The notes: a model not told the origin generated them from the sequence alone. A stretch of DNA of 57,333 bases from an uncultured Eubacteriales bacterium (GCA_902778585.1 CACYYD010000012.1:1-57333), one strand, 5' to 3'; numbered from the stretch's first letter, positions 33,114-42,503 are shown. Numbers and translations are program-made.

Positions 33114-33199
33114 GATGACACATACCGTCAGATATCGTACTCATATCCTTGAAATCGAGTGATACGCCCGGGAGCCTAATGGACCCGGGCGATTTTATT
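33076..33199 (+). promoter_or_regulatory. transcription attenuator in the cysK leader
   Basis: The terminator stem is CGCCCGGG (33165-33172) with CCCGGGCG (33184-33191), followed by ATTTTATT. GCTCCCGG (33076-33083), beginning 11 bases after the last of the three Cys codons, is perfectly complementary to CCGGGAGC (33168-33175), which overlaps the 5' half of that stem. The two pairings exclude each other, giving terminator and antiterminator forms. Confidence 0.65.
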
Positions 33200-33304
33200 G
33201 CCGGAAAAGGGGAGAGGATGGACCTGAGAAAGACATTCGGATAATTCAGGAAAGAAACTAAAAAAGCAATAACAGGGTAAAAATAAAGAAAGTGAGGCAT
33301 ACAA

Positions 33305-34237
33305 ATGGCTAATATATATAAGGGAACACTGGGACTTATCGGAAACACACCGCTTGTAGAGGTAACAAACATCGAAAAAGAGCTTGGGCTTCAGGCGACC
33401 GTACTTGTAAAACTCGAATACTTCAATCCGGCCGGAAGCGTCAAGGACAGGATCGCAAAAGCGATGATAGAAGACGCAGAAGAAAAGGGACTGCTGAAAG
33501 AAGGATCAGTCATCATTGAGCCGACATCAGGCAACACCGGAATAGGGCTTGCATCGATAGCTGCGGCCAAGGGCTACAGAGCTATTCTCACTATGCCTGA
33601 GACCATGAGCGTTGAGAGAAGAAACATCCTTAAGGCATACGGAGCTGAGATAGTACTGACTGAAGGCGCAAAAGGAATGAAGGGCGCTATCGAAAAGGCG
33701 GAGCAGCTGGCAAATGAGATAGACGGAGGTTTCATTCCGGGACAGTTTGTCAATCCGGCAAACCCAGCGGTGCATAAGGCTACCACCGGTCCTGAGATCT
33801 GGAACGACACAGACGGAGCAGTGGACATATTCATCGCGGGAGTCGGTACAGGCGGAACGCTCACAGGTACCGGAGAATACCTGAAGGAGCAGAAGCCTGA
33901 GGTGAAGATAGTTGCGCTTGAGCCTGATGCCTCACCGGTGCTCTCCGAAGGCAAGGCGGGTCCGCATAAGATCCAGGGAATAGGCGCGGGCTTTATCCCT
34001 AAGACTCTCAATACCGAAATATATGACGAGATCTACAGGGCCGATGCGGAAAAGGCCTTTGAGGCGGCAAAGCTTCTGGCAAAAAAAGAAGGGATATCCG
34101 TGGGAATATCCTCGGGAGCAGCCCTTTATGCAGCCATCGAATATGCAAGGCAGCCTGAAAACAAGGGCAAGACCATCGTAGCCCTGCTGCCTGACAGCGG
34201 AGACAGATATTACTCGACTCCGTTATTCACTGAGTAA
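33305..34237 (+). CDS. cysK: cysteine synthase (O-acetylserine sulfhydrylase)
   Basis: 310-residue PLP enzyme that makes L-cysteine from O-acetylserine and sulfide. The PLP lysine is in G-S-V-K-D-R-I-A (near residue 45), and [10 protein letters not shown] and [12 protein letters not shown] bind substrate and cofactor. GTGAGG lies eight bases before the ATG. It sits behind a long leader with its own promoter, Cys-codon leader peptide and attenuator, so Cys supply probably controls it. Its last 15 bases overlap the end of the convergent DUF1461 gene. Confidence 0.96.
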   Translation: MANIYKGTLGLIGNTPLVEVTNIEKELGLQATVLVKLEYFNPAGSVKDRIAKAMIEDAEEKGLLKEGSVIIEPTSGNTGIGLASIAAAKGYRAILTMPETMSVERRNILKAYGAEIVLTEGAKGMKGAIEKAEQLANEIDGGFIPGQFVNPANPAVHKATTGPEIWNDTDGAVDIFIAGVGTGGTLTGTGEYLKEQKPEVKIVALEPDASPVLSEGKAGPHKIQGIGAGFIPKTLNTEIYDEIYRADAEKAFEAAKLLAKKEGISVGISSGAALYAAIEYARQPENKGKTIVALLPDSGDRYYSTPLFTE

Positions 34238-34960
34238 TACATCGGTCTTCTTCTGACGGCGCAGTACCATGACCGCCGCAGCTGCCAGAACAGCGCAGGC
34301 AGAAAGCCACATGCCGGCGATCCACATCGCGGCGTCAGAGAACACGTCTTCCTGCATGATATTGATGAGATTATCCTTGTCGGGATAGAGTATCCACAGA
34401 TCATTATCAAAGAAGATGTGGTGGAAGACAGTGAACACCCACGTGAAGTCGATGACGCACAGTATGGCCACGATGACGGCCAAAACAAAAACAAGTCCGA
34501 GAGACCTCAGCCAGCCCCTCGCAAGGAGCACTGGGGTCTTTTCTTTTCCGTTATGTATGTAAATGTAAATCACGAACGCTATGAGCAGAAGGCATGCGAT
34601 AACACGCACCTTTATCGCGCCGAGGAAGAGTCCTCTGCAATCGGCAAGGTGTGACTTTTCGCGGTCAGTAAAGAACGGCCTTTTGACACCGTCGATCGTC
34701 GCCATAGAATCATCAAGCGTATCCAGCCTGCCAATGCAGTAATCGAGCATGTCCTCGGTGACATGGACAGCGTCATCGAGCGACATCTCGCCCCTTACGT
34801 TGGACGGGGTGTCATACTTGGCATACTCGTTTCTCCACCAGCCCGGGATCCAGTAACACAGAGCCTGTGTGGCGGTGATGAGCAGAATAAGAAGCAGGCA
34901 GAGCCCGCAGATGAATGCCGCTATATTATGCGTTATGCTTGATTCGTGTATCTTTTTCAT
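34223..34960 (-). CDS. DUF1461 / TIGR01906 family membrane protein
   Basis: 245-residue membrane protein with one N-terminal helix, a soluble extracellular region of about 90 residues carrying the family-type [14 protein letters not shown] segment, then three further helices. This layout matches TIGR01906 (DUF1461). The function is unknown. The start at 34960 (M-K-K-I-H-E-S-S) is preferred over longer frames, because a promoter TTGAAT-17-TATGAT ends seven bases before it. No ribosome-binding site is present. Confidence 0.75.
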   Translation of the reverse strand: MKKIHESSITHNIAAFICGLCLLLILLITATQALCYWIPGWWRNEYAKYDTPSNVRGEMSLDDAVHVTEDMLDYCIGRLDTLDDSMATIDGVKRPFFTDREKSHLADCRGLFLGAIKVRVIACLLLIAFVIYIYIHNGKEKTPVLLARGWLRSLGLVFVLAVIVAILCVIDFTWVFTVFHHIFFDNDLWILYPDKDNLINIMQEDVFSDAAMWIAGMWLSACAVLAAAAVMVLRRQKKTDVLLSE

Positions 34961-34967
34961 AGAAAAA

Positions 34968-34996
34968 ATCATAGTCGGAAAAGGGATTAAATTCAA
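34968..34996 (-). promoter_or_regulatory. promoter abutting the DUF1461 start codon
   Basis: Minus strand: TTGAAT (34991-34996), a 17-base spacer, and TATGAT (34968-34973), then seven bases to the ATG. The mRNA would be nearly or fully leaderless. Confidence 0.65.
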
Positions 34997-35107
34997 TACA
35001 TAAAAAAACATGCGCTTTAGCGCTTTAAAGTGTGAAAAAATAGTGTATACTTGTCGCATCGGAAATAAATCGGATGAGCAGCTCTTGCTGCGGGCGGAGG
35101 CGTCAGA

Positions 35108-35395
35108 ATGATAAGCGATAAGGACAAAAGCAATATGAACCAGTTTTACAGGGCGGTCCTGGCTCTTGAGAATGAGGAAGAATGCCGGAAGTTCTTCGAT
35201 GATGTAGCGACCATCAAGGAGCTGCTTGACCTCTCCGCGAGACTCGAGGTAGCGCGGATGCTCGATGACGGCGCTGTTTTCAGCGAGATAAGCAAGGCTA
35301 CAGGCGCGAGCTCGGCCACCATAAGCCGTGTCAACAAATGCCTGGCATACGGCGAAGGCGGCTACAAGACGGTGCTCGATAAACTGAAAGACTAA
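35108..35395 (+). CDS. YerC/YecD-type TrpR-related DNA-binding protein
   Basis: 95-residue protein of the Trp-repressor-like superfamily. The helix-turn-helix is in the second half: G-A-V-F-S-E-I-S-K-A-T-G-A-S-S-A-T-I-S-R-V. It matches the YerC/YecD group in size and order. Regulatory target is unknown. GGAGG is seven bases before the ATG, and a TATACT -10 box lies at about 35045-35050. Confidence 0.88.
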   Translation: MISDKDKSNMNQFYRAVLALENEEECRKFFDDVATIKELLDLSARLEVARMLDDGAVFSEISKATGASSATISRVNKCLAYGEGGYKTVLDKLKD

Positions 35396-35399
35396 AAAT

Positions 35400-35421
35400 G
35401 GTCCGGGAATATTCCCGGACC
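35400..35421. terminator. bidirectional terminator between yerC-like gene and nadE
   Basis: A perfect 22-base palindrome with arms GGTCCGGGAAT and ATTCCCGGACC. The minus side continues into a T-run for nadE. Confidence 0.8.
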
Positions 35422-35442
35422 TTCGTTATATTCAGCTATCAG

Positions 35443-36201
35443 TTACTCGCCGGCCTTTACTTCCACTCCATCATATTTGAAACAGTCCATGAACCTCAGT
35501 TTGAAGAGGTTCTTTTTATGCAGCGAGTCGATGCGCTCCTTCGTTGCAGGGTCATCTATCTCTCCTGTGCGGATGTAGCGGTCAAGGACCTCATATGTGA
35601 AGCCCAGCTTATCCTCGTCAGTCATGCCGGACAGTCCGTCGCTCGGGACCTTTTCGATCAGGACGGCAGGCAGACCGAGCACTCTTCCGATCGCTCTCAT
35701 CTCTGCGGTCGTGAAGCATGACATCGGACTGAAGTCTCCGACCGAATCGCCGTATCTTGTCGAGTAGCCGACCCAGTCCTCCGAGAGATTGCAGGTGTTT
35801 ACGACTCTGCCATTATTGCTCTGTCCGACGGCATAAAGGGTAGACATCCTCAGGCGCGGCGGCAGATTGATAATGGAATCCTTGCCGATCTCTATTCCGG
35901 CAAGTTCCATCTGCTCAAGTATGCCGTCAAACGCGGCCTTGATATTGATAACATAGTGCTCGATGCCCAGATGGTCTACCAGAAGCTTTGCCATGTCGAT
36001 GTCTGACTGCTCACCGTTAGGCATCAGAATGCCGATGACTCTGTCACTTCCGAGAGCCTTGCAGCAGAGCGCGGCAGCTATCGAGCTGTCCTTGCCTCCG
36101 CTTATGCCGATAATGGCATTGCATCCGGGACCGTTCTTATCGAACCATTCACGTATCCAGCTGACTGTCGCTTCAGTCGCTCTTACAGCATCAAATTCCA
36201 T
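35443..36201 (-). CDS. nadE: NH3-dependent NAD+ synthetase
   Basis: 252-residue NadE. The ATP-pyrophosphatase loop G-I-S-G-G-K-D-S-S is near residue 29. Other blocks are N-L-P-P-R-L-R-M-S-T-L-Y-A and L-P-A-V-L-I-E-K-V-P-S-D-G-L. There is no glutaminase domain, so it is the ammonia-using type. It amidates nicotinate adenine dinucleotide in the last step of NAD+ synthesis. AAGGAG is six bases before the ATG. Divergent from the YhaM-like gene. Confidence 0.95.
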   Translation of the reverse strand: MEFDAVRATEATVSWIREWFDKNGPGCNAIIGISGGKDSSIAAALCCKALGSDRVIGILMPNGEQSDIDMAKLLVDHLGIEHYVINIKAAFDGILEQMELAGIEIGKDSIINLPPRLRMSTLYAVGQSNNGRVVNTCNLSEDWVGYSTRYGDSVGDFSPMSCFTTAEMRAIGRVLGLPAVLIEKVPSDGLSGMTDEDKLGFTYEVLDRYIRTGEIDDPATKERIDSLHKKNLFKLRFMDCFKYDGVEVKAGE

Positions 36202-36301
36202 CTTGTTCTCCTTAGTCTGCGCCTTCCGGCGCGGTCTTTCATCCTCCTGCAGCGGTGCTGCATATGATCGATGAAATCATTCTACCACAAGCCGACCCAT
36301 G

Positions 36302-36310
36302 TGGTATACT
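36302..36310 (+). promoter_or_regulatory. extended -10 before YhaM-like gene
   Basis: TGG-TATACT near 36302-36310, about 35 bases before the start codon. Confidence 0.5.
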
Positions 36311-36344
36311 CATACCAAACAGCGAAACGGAGAAAAATGCATAT

Positions 36345-37310
36345 ATGAAACCTTATTACATCAAAGACTTAAGACCCGACGAAGGGCACCGCATAGAAGA
36401 CAGATATCTTGTAAAAACTGCCGACATCCGTGACGGAAACAACGGCAAGAGGCACCTTTATATGTCTCTTTCGGATGCCACGGGAGATATCCAGTCCGTA
36501 AAGTGGAATCTTACACCGGATGAAGTCAGTGCGTATTCAAAGATCAAGTCCGGCATGGTAATAAGCGTGGTAGGAAAGTGCCGTGACTACAGAGGACAGA
36601 ACCAGCTTATCCTTGACGCCATCAAAGGCAAGGCTCTGCCGGGCACCTATGAAAGGTCCGACCTTTATAAGGCAGCGCCTGAGGAGCCTGAAGACATGTA
36701 TAACTACATAGTCGGCAGGATCAACGCATTCGAGGACGAAGACCTCAAAAAGCTCTGCCTCAGCTTCTACGAAGGCGACAGGGAGCGCATCATGTACTTC
36801 CCTGCAGCGATGAGCAACCATCACGCAGAGTACGCAGGTCTTCTCTATCATGTGAAGCGCATGATGATGATGGGCGAGCGCGCATGCGAGGTCTACACAT
36901 ATCTCGACAAGGATCTCTTGCTCGCGGGTGTGGCTCTGCATGACATAGAAAAGCTGAACGAACTTGCGTCGGACGAGAACGGAGTCGTTCCTGAATATAC
37001 ATTGAAGGGAAAGATGCTCGGCCATCTGGTAATGGGCGTTGAGGCGATAGGCGAGCGCTGCAAGGAGCTCGGAATAGACGAAGAGAAGTGCCTGCTCCTC
37101 CAGCACATGTCGCTTACGCATCACTATGAGCCTGAATTCGGAAGCCCTAAGAAGCCGCTCTTCCCTGAGGCGGAGATGCTCCACTACCTCGACATGACTG
37201 ACGCCAAGATGTTCGACATGGAGGACGCCCTCAGCAATGTTGAGCCGGGCGGATTCAGCGAGAGAGTATACACACTCGATAACAGAAAACTATACAAGAG
37301 GACATTCTAG
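36345..37310 (+). CDS. YhaM-like 3'-5' exoribonuclease (OB fold + HD domain)
   Basis: 321 residues, very close to the 314 of YhaM. An N-terminal OB-fold (residues about 15-105, with G-D-I-Q-S-V-K-W-N) is followed by an HD phosphohydrolase domain with H-H-A-E-Y-A-G-L-L-Y-H near 160 and H-D-I-E-K near 200. YhaM shortens RNA and DNA ends. The ATG at 36345 is chosen (M-K-P-Y-Y-I-K-D-L); the upstream extension is poorly conserved in character. GGAG is about 12 bases upstream, slightly far. Confidence 0.88.
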   Translation: MKPYYIKDLRPDEGHRIEDRYLVKTADIRDGNNGKRHLYMSLSDATGDIQSVKWNLTPDEVSAYSKIKSGMVISVVGKCRDYRGQNQLILDAIKGKALPGTYERSDLYKAAPEEPEDMYNYIVGRINAFEDEDLKKLCLSFYEGDRERIMYFPAAMSNHHAEYAGLLYHVKRMMMMGERACEVYTYLDKDLLLAGVALHDIEKLNELASDENGVVPEYTLKGKMLGHLVMGVEAIGERCKELGIDEEKCLLLQHMSLTHHYEPEFGSPKKPLFPEAEMLHYLDMTDAKMFDMEDALSNVEPGGFSERVYTLDNRKLYKRTF

Positions 37311-37334
37311 TTACCGGAGGCGCAGACGGAACGG

Positions 37335-39566
37335 ATGCAGCAGGAAGGAAAGCTGGGAAAGATCATATTCAACAATCCGGAGAATGGCTATACCGTAGCG
37401 GTCTTTGACACAGAAGAAGGCTCGTTCCGTATAGCCGGTTCTTTTGCTGAGCCTAAAACCGGAGCGGCATATGTGCTCGAGGGCAGATTCACCGTGCATC
37501 CGAAATACGGGGAGCAGTTCAGCGTCACTTCATATGAGGAGAAGCTTCCGGAAGGAGCCGATGCCATACTGGACTTTCTGTCGGCAGGCAATATCCGTGG
37601 GATAGGTCCTGCCATGGCAAGGCAGATAGTCGATATGTTCGGGGATGAGACCCTTACCGTCATAGGCGAGACCCCTGAGAAACTGCTGAACGTGAGCGGC
37701 ATAGGTCCGAAGACGCTTGGCAAGATAATCGAGTCGTTCGGAGAATCCAGGGAGTTTGCCGGTACGGCGATCGAGCTGCGCGAGCTCGGCATAGAAATGA
37801 GCGAAGCCGTCAGGATCTACAAGGTCTACGGGAAGGACTCGGTCGATGTAGTAAAGGAAAATCCTTACATACTGGCAGATGACATACGCGGCATCACCTT
37901 CGCGAAAGCCGACAGTATAGCTGCAAGGCTCGGCATAGAGCCCGACAGCAGCATGAGGATAGAGAGCGGGCTGCGGCACATGCTGAATTCATGGGCGGCA
38001 AGCGGCAGTACTCTGATGCCTGAGAACGTTCTTGTCGAAAAGACAGCTGCGGCTCTCGACGTGATGATGGATAATGTCACGGACTCTCTCAGGGATATGA
38101 TCTTTGCGGGAGAACTTGAAGAAGATACCATAGATGACACGAGAGTGATATATCTCTACGGATACTACCACGCAGAGCAGAGGGTGGCGCATGCTCTTAT
38201 GTCCATACGGGACGCGTCGCTGAGACCGGTTCCGGTGCTGACTGAGAATGCCGTAAATGCCGCAAGGGAACTTGCGCTGAGGTTCAATGATGAAGGGGTA
38301 GAACTTTCGGAGGGACAGGAAAAGGCCATCGAAGCAGCTCTTACAAACAATGTAACGATAATCACTGGAGGCCCAGGCACGGGGAAGACCACTATAATAA
38401 ATACGCTCGTACGGATCTTCGAGTTTGCCGGCCTTGAGACCGCGCTGGCGGCTCCTACGGGAAGGGCGGCAAAGCGTATGGAAGAGGCGACGGGCAAGCC
38501 TGCGATGACCATACACCGCCTGCTCGAATTCGTCTGGTCCGATGAAGAGGATATGCTCGCTTTCGGCAGAGATGAAGAGAATCCGCTTGAACAGGACGTG
38601 ATCATCATAGATGAAGCGTCCATGATAGACCTCCTGCTCATGGACGGGCTCCTTAAAGCCGTGAAGGAGGGGACGAGGCTCATCTTTACGGGAGATGCCG
38701 ATCAGCTGCCGTCGGTCGGCGCGGGCAACGTGCTCCGCGACATGATAGCAAGCGAGGTCCTGCCGGTCATACGACTGAAAGAGATATTCCGCCAGGCCGA
38801 GGGAAGCGGCATAGTGGCGAATTCGCACCTCATCAACAACGGGGAATATCCATCACAGCAGAGCGGCGACGATTTCTACATAATAAGCAAGACCAACGAG
38901 AATTCCATAAGCAGCACTATTAAGGAACTGATAGGCGGCCGCATAGAATCCGGCTTTGACTTTATCGGGTCGGCTGCGGACATACAGGTGCTGACCCCTA
39001 CAAAGCGGGGCATGCTTGGCGCGCCGAGCCTCAACATGATACTGCAGGAGGTCATCAATCCGCCGGATGAGAACAAGGCCGAACTTAAGGCGGGCAGTGT
39101 TACCTTCCGCGAGGGCGACCGCGTGATGCAGCTCAGAAACAACTACGGGGCGGAGTGGCGCACGGAGTTCTTCTCGACTGAAGGCGAAGGCGTGTACAAC
39201 GGCGACATGGGAGTCATAGAGAGCATCGACAAGGATGCGAAGACGATGACGGTGAAGATGGACGACCGCATCATCACTTACGCCGGTGAGATGCTCGAAG
39301 AGCTCGACCTTGCGTATGCGGTCACTGTCCACAAGAGCCAGGGTTCTGAATTCCCGGCGGTCGTGATACCGGTGTTCAACTTTCCGCCGGTGCTTATGAC
39401 AAGGAACCTCCTGTACACTGCCGTGACAAGGGGAAAGAAGCTGGTGATCATAGTAGGCGATCCTGCCCGCGTACGCATGATGATAGACAACAAGCGTGAG
39501 GACGGCAGGTACACGGGGCTGAACGCCAGACTCTTCGCTCTCGATTCCGATCCGTTCGGAAGATGA
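37335..39566 (+). CDS. recD2: RecD2-type ATP-dependent DNA helicase
   Basis: 743-residue SF1B helicase. An N-terminal domain with two helix-hairpin-helix-like parts (G-I-G-P-A-M-A, G-I-G-P-K-T-L) precedes the motor, which has Walker A G-G-P-G-T-G-K-T-T near residue 345, Walker B I-I-I-D-E-A-S-M-I, and the late V-H-K-S-Q-G-S-E-F block. RecD2 unwinds DNA 5'-3' and acts in repair independently of RecBCD. The gene follows the YhaM-like nuclease after 24 bases. Its ATG has GGAGG about 15 bases upstream. Confidence 0.94.
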   Translation: MQQEGKLGKIIFNNPENGYTVAVFDTEEGSFRIAGSFAEPKTGAAYVLEGRFTVHPKYGEQFSVTSYEEKLPEGADAILDFLSAGNIRGIGPAMARQIVDMFGDETLTVIGETPEKLLNVSGIGPKTLGKIIESFGESREFAGTAIELRELGIEMSEAVRIYKVYGKDSVDVVKENPYILADDIRGITFAKADSIAARLGIEPDSSMRIESGLRHMLNSWAASGSTLMPENVLVEKTAAALDVMMDNVTDSLRDMIFAGELEEDTIDDTRVIYLYGYYHAEQRVAHALMSIRDASLRPVPVLTENAVNAARELALRFNDEGVELSEGQEKAIEAALTNNVTIITGGPGTGKTTIINTLVRIFEFAGLETALAAPTGRAAKRMEEATGKPAMTIHRLLEFVWSDEEDMLAFGRDEENPLEQDVIIIDEASMIDLLLMDGLLKAVKEGTRLIFTGDADQLPSVGAGNVLRDMIASEVLPVIRLKEIFRQAEGSGIVANSHLINNGEYPSQQSGDDFYIISKTNENSISSTIKELIGGRIESGFDFIGSAADIQVLTPTKRGMLGAPSLNMILQEVINPPDENKAELKAGSVTFREGDRVMQLRNNYGAEWRTEFFSTEGEGVYNGDMGVIESIDKDAKTMTVKMDDRIITYAGEMLEELDLAYAVTVHKSQGSEFPAVVIPVFNFPPVLMTRNLLYTAVTRGKKLVIIVGDPARVRMMIDNKREDGRYTGLNARLFALDSDPFGR

Positions 39567-39650
39567 TCAAAAAATCATAAAAGCCTGTATCCGTCATTGA
39601 AAGACCCGGATCCCGCAAATAATGACCCGGGACGCGAAATGACTGAAGAT

Positions 39651-39685
39651 ACTGCTGCCAACATGAGTTGACAGCAGTTTTTTTG
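39651..39685 (+). terminator. intrinsic terminator before comF
   Basis: ACTGCTG (39651-39657) and CAGCAGT (39672-39678) with an inner CAAC/GTTG stem and ATGA loop, then six T. Confidence 0.85.
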
Positions 39686-39705
39686 TCTGAAAAAATAGCT
39701 GGACT

Positions 39706-40518
39706 ATGAATGAAAGGACTGCCGGAATGAACGGAAGGGAATGGATAAGCAAGAAGTGGAATGAATTGCTGGATCTGGTATATCCGCCTTCGCTTTACTG
39801 CATAAGCTGCGGCAGGATCATTGACAGCAGCCGTACTTACAGCCTGTGCAATGACTGCATGGCTTCGGTCAGCTGGGCAGCCGGACGATGCTGCATCAAA
39901 TGCGGCCGGCCTCTTTCGGACAATGACCCGGGTGATCTCTGTTTTGGCTGCGCCGGGCGTGAAAAAACCGGCCGCCCTTTTGCTTTCGATAAGGGTCATG
40001 CCTGCGCGGGCTACGGCGCAGCGGCCCAGTCCGTGATATTCGCGCTCAAGTACGGCGGGCGAAGCGACATAGGTGACGTTCTCGGAGAGATACTGTATGA
40101 CCGCTTGACGGCGGAATATGGAGACAGTCTGTCAGAGATCTATGACTTCGTTGTGCCCGTGCCCGTCCACAGGGACAGGAAGGAAAGGCGTGGCTATAAT
40201 CATGCGGATCTTATGGCAGACCGCTTCTGCGCACTGGCGGGGATGCGATGCGAGAACTCTGTTCTCATAAGGACGAAGCCGACAGCTCCGATGAAGGGCC
40301 TGACTCCCGGTCAGCGTGCTTCAAACATAAGGGGAGTCTTTGAGGTCAGAAGACACAGGCTCGATGACGTATGCGGCGCTTCTGTCCTGCTGGTCGACGA
40401 CATATTTACGACAGGCGCTACGGTCGACGAGGCAGCACGCACACTGAAGGAGTGCGGAGCCCTGCGCGTCGACTTCATTTCCTTCGCTGCCGCCGGCGAC
40501 ATGGTACACAGCGGTTGA
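39706..40518 (+). CDS. ComF family protein (phosphoribosyltransferase fold)
   Basis: 270-residue ComF/ComFC-like protein. A zinc-finger part has C-I-S-C, C-N-D-C, C-I-K-C and C-F-G-C pairs (residues about 27-83), followed by a type I phosphoribosyltransferase domain with the PRPP loop V-L-L-V-D-D-I-F-T-T-G-A-T. Family members help single-stranded DNA uptake in competence; the ComFA helicase is not beside it. An alternative start at 39727 (M-N-G-R-E-W) has a better placed AAAGGA. The TPP-riboswitch promoter overlaps its stop codon. Confidence 0.9.
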   Translation: MNERTAGMNGREWISKKWNELLDLVYPPSLYCISCGRIIDSSRTYSLCNDCMASVSWAAGRCCIKCGRPLSDNDPGDLCFGCAGREKTGRPFAFDKGHACAGYGAAAQSVIFALKYGGRSDIGDVLGEILYDRLTAEYGDSLSEIYDFVVPVPVHRDRKERRGYNHADLMADRFCALAGMRCENSVLIRTKPTAPMKGLTPGQRASNIRGVFEVRRHRLDDVCGASVLLVDDIFTTGATVDEAARTLKECGALRVDFISFAAAGDMVHSG

Positions 40519-40543
40519 AAACTTGCCCCGGCGGGAGTATAAT
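40515..40543 (+). promoter_or_regulatory. thiT promoter overlapping the comF stop
   Basis: TTGAAA (40515-40520), a 17-base spacer, and TATAAT (40538-40543). Its transcript starts right at the riboswitch. Confidence 0.8.
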
Positions 40544-40545
40544 CT

Positions 40546-40642
40546 GTCAGGCACCAGGGGAGCATTTGCTGAGAGGTCCCGAAAGGGATGACCCTTACAC
40601 CTGATCCGGGTAATACCGGCGTAGGGAGGTATAATACCTGAC
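40546..40642 (+). ncRNA. TPP riboswitch (THI element)
   Basis: Conserved aptamer parts are all present: CAGGGGAGC, GCTGAGAGG (after 40567), GACCCTTACACCTGATC and the closing GTAGGGA. P1 is GTCAGG (40546-40551) with CCTGAC (40637-40642). It binds thiamin pyrophosphate and shuts off the downstream gene. Confidence 0.95.
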
Positions 40643-40670
40643 ATCATTTTTGATGCTGGTTATCAGCGCT

Positions 40671-40704
40671 CTCCTTAATTGTTCAACGTTAAGGAGGTTT
40701 TTTT
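40671..40704 (+). terminator. riboswitch expression platform: terminator that also hides the RBS
   Basis: CTCCTTAA (40671-40678) pairs with TTAAGGAG (40689-40696), followed by seven T (40698-40704) and then the thiT ATG. The 3' arm is the Shine-Dalgarno AAGGAGG, so one hairpin can end transcription and block translation. Confidence 0.8.
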
Positions 40705-41259
40705 ATGAACGAATCAAAGCCAAAGGGAAGAAACTACACAATAAAACTCACGACGACAGCGCTGCTGGTGGCGCTCGCAATGATCCTTGATCAGATCAAG
40801 CTGTTCAGCATGCCGCAGGGCGGTTCGGTCACACTCTTCGGAACATTGCCTATCATCGCGCTCGGCTATCTGCTGGGCACAAGATGGGGCCTTCTGGGCG
40901 GAGCTGTCACAGGCCTTCTGAACCTCATCTTCGGAGGATACGTCATCCATCCGGTACAGATGATACTCGATTACGTTATCGCCTTTGCGGTAATGGGCCT
41001 TTCGGGTCTGGTAAGGGACAGAAAGAACGGTCTTACAAAGGGCTACCTGCTGGGAGTTTTCTGCAGATATATCTGCGCTGTCCTTAGCGGAGTGATCTTC
41101 TTTGGAGAATATGCGCCTGAGAATTTCAATGCTCTGACATGGTCTCTGTGGTACAACATCACATATCTTGCAGTTGAGGGACTCATAACGGTGATCGTCA
41201 TCAACATCCCTGCTGTAAAGAAGATGTTTGAAAGACTCAAGGTCCAGCTTTCCAATTAA
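40705..41259 (+). CDS. thiT: thiamine ECF-transporter substrate-binding protein
   Basis: 184-residue membrane protein with six hydrophobic helices, matching the ThiT S-component. Typical features are the polar M-N-E-S-K start, R-W-G-L-L-G-G-A-V-T-G near residue 60, and the thiamine-pocket aromatic residues in the late helices (S-L-W-Y-N, Y-L-A-V-E-G). It works with a shared energising ECF module coded elsewhere. Control by the TPP riboswitch just upstream supports the assignment. Confidence 0.93.
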   Translation: MNESKPKGRNYTIKLTTTALLVALAMILDQIKLFSMPQGGSVTLFGTLPIIALGYLLGTRWGLLGGAVTGLLNLIFGGYVIHPVQMILDYVIAFAVMGLSGLVRDRKNGLTKGYLLGVFCRYICAVLSGVIFFGEYAPENFNALTWSLWYNITYLAVEGLITVIVINIPAVKKMFERLKVQLSN

Positions 41260-41290
41260 ATACGCAGCTGCAGGCACAGTAAACCGCATC

Positions 41291-41316
41291 AAAAGAGCGT
41301 ATCAACGCTCTTTTAT
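41291..41316 (+). terminator. intrinsic terminator after thiT
   Basis: AAAAGAGCG (41291-41299) and CGCTCTTTT (41306-41314), six-base loop. Confidence 0.8.
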
Positions 41317-41375
41317 GTTGCCTGTTTTTAGTGTAGAATCAAATTCCGGCAGAGTTCCGGAAACGGAGGTAAGGA

Positions 41376-42323
41376 ATGGCAAAAAAGAAAGATACGGGTA
41401 TTGTGGTCATAGGCGCGGCTTTTGTGGATATAAAGGGATATCCTTATTCGCAGTTCATACCCGGAGGGCGTAATTCAGGGCATGTCGTGGAGGTGCACGG
41501 AGGAGTTGCCAGAAATATCGTTGAGGATATAGCCAATGTCGAACTCCGTCCTACTTTTGTAACGGTTGTCGAAAAGCGCGGTGTGAGCAACGATGTCGTC
41601 GACAAACTCGAGAAGCATAAATGCAATACGGAGTACATCAAGCGCGCCGACGGAGGACTCGGCACCTGGCTCGCGGTCTTCGACAACACGGGCGACGTGG
41701 TCGCTTCGATCTCCAAAAGGCCGGATCTTTCCAGAATAGAGGACATTCTCGATGACAAAGGCGATGAGATCTTCAGTGCGGCAGACAGCATAGCTGTCGA
41801 ATTCGACGTTGATGTGCCTGTCCTCAAAAAGGTTATAGAGCTAGCCGGAAAACACGGAAAGAAGATCTACGCGCCTGTATCCAATATGTCCATCGCCATT
41901 GAGAGAAGGGACCTTCTGCAGAAGATAGACTGCCTTGTCTGCAATATCGAGGAGGCGGGACTGCTGTTTTCCGAAGAGTACGAGGGCACAGAACCTGAAG
42001 CAATGAGCGAGATACTATACAACAAGATAACTCAGGCCAGGATACCTGCCATGGTGGTGACCATGGGCGGCAGCGGCGCGGTATATGCTTCTCTTGAAGG
42101 CGGCTCGGGGTATTGTCCTGCACCGAAGACCGAAGTAAGAGACACCACAGGCGCGGGCGATGCTTTCTTTGCGGGAGTAAGTATCGGCCTTACCTACGGA
42201 AAGAGTCTTGCCGAGGCCTGCGAGATAGGGACCAGGCTGGCCAATTCCGTTATCGTGACGGATGAGAACGTATGCCCGAGATTCCTTCCTGCGGAATTCG
42301 GATTGAAAGTGGAAAAAGAATAG
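41376..42323 (+). CDS. PfkB family carbohydrate/nucleoside kinase
   Basis: 315-residue ribokinase-like enzyme. The N-terminal block has G-A-A-F-V-D-I-K-G-Y-P and G-R-N-S-G-H-V, and the C-terminal signature is D-T-T-G-A-G-D-A-F-F-A-G, containing the catalytic Asp. The substrate is not certain; members phosphorylate sugars or nucleosides such as pseudouridine. No sugar transport genes are beside it. GGAGG is seven bases before the ATG. Confidence 0.88.
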   Translation: MAKKKDTGIVVIGAAFVDIKGYPYSQFIPGGRNSGHVVEVHGGVARNIVEDIANVELRPTFVTVVEKRGVSNDVVDKLEKHKCNTEYIKRADGGLGTWLAVFDNTGDVVASISKRPDLSRIEDILDDKGDEIFSAADSIAVEFDVDVPVLKKVIELAGKHGKKIYAPVSNMSIAIERRDLLQKIDCLVCNIEEAGLLFSEEYEGTEPEAMSEILYNKITQARIPAMVVTMGGSGAVYASLEGGSGYCPAPKTEVRDTTGAGDAFFAGVSIGLTYGKSLAEACEIGTRLANSVIVTDENVCPRFLPAEFGLKVEKE

Positions 42324-42503
42324 AACTGAAGATAAATGTTAGGTAAAAAGAAAGTCGGTCGCTAAATGCGGCCGGCTGTTTCGATCAGGCCTGAAAGTAC
42401 TCCATCTGCAGATAATGGGGCAACTGCATAAAACAGATACTGACTGCCGGGAAGCAGCGGGAACTATGCAAAAATACATTAAAATGCAACGAAAGAAATC
42501 TGA

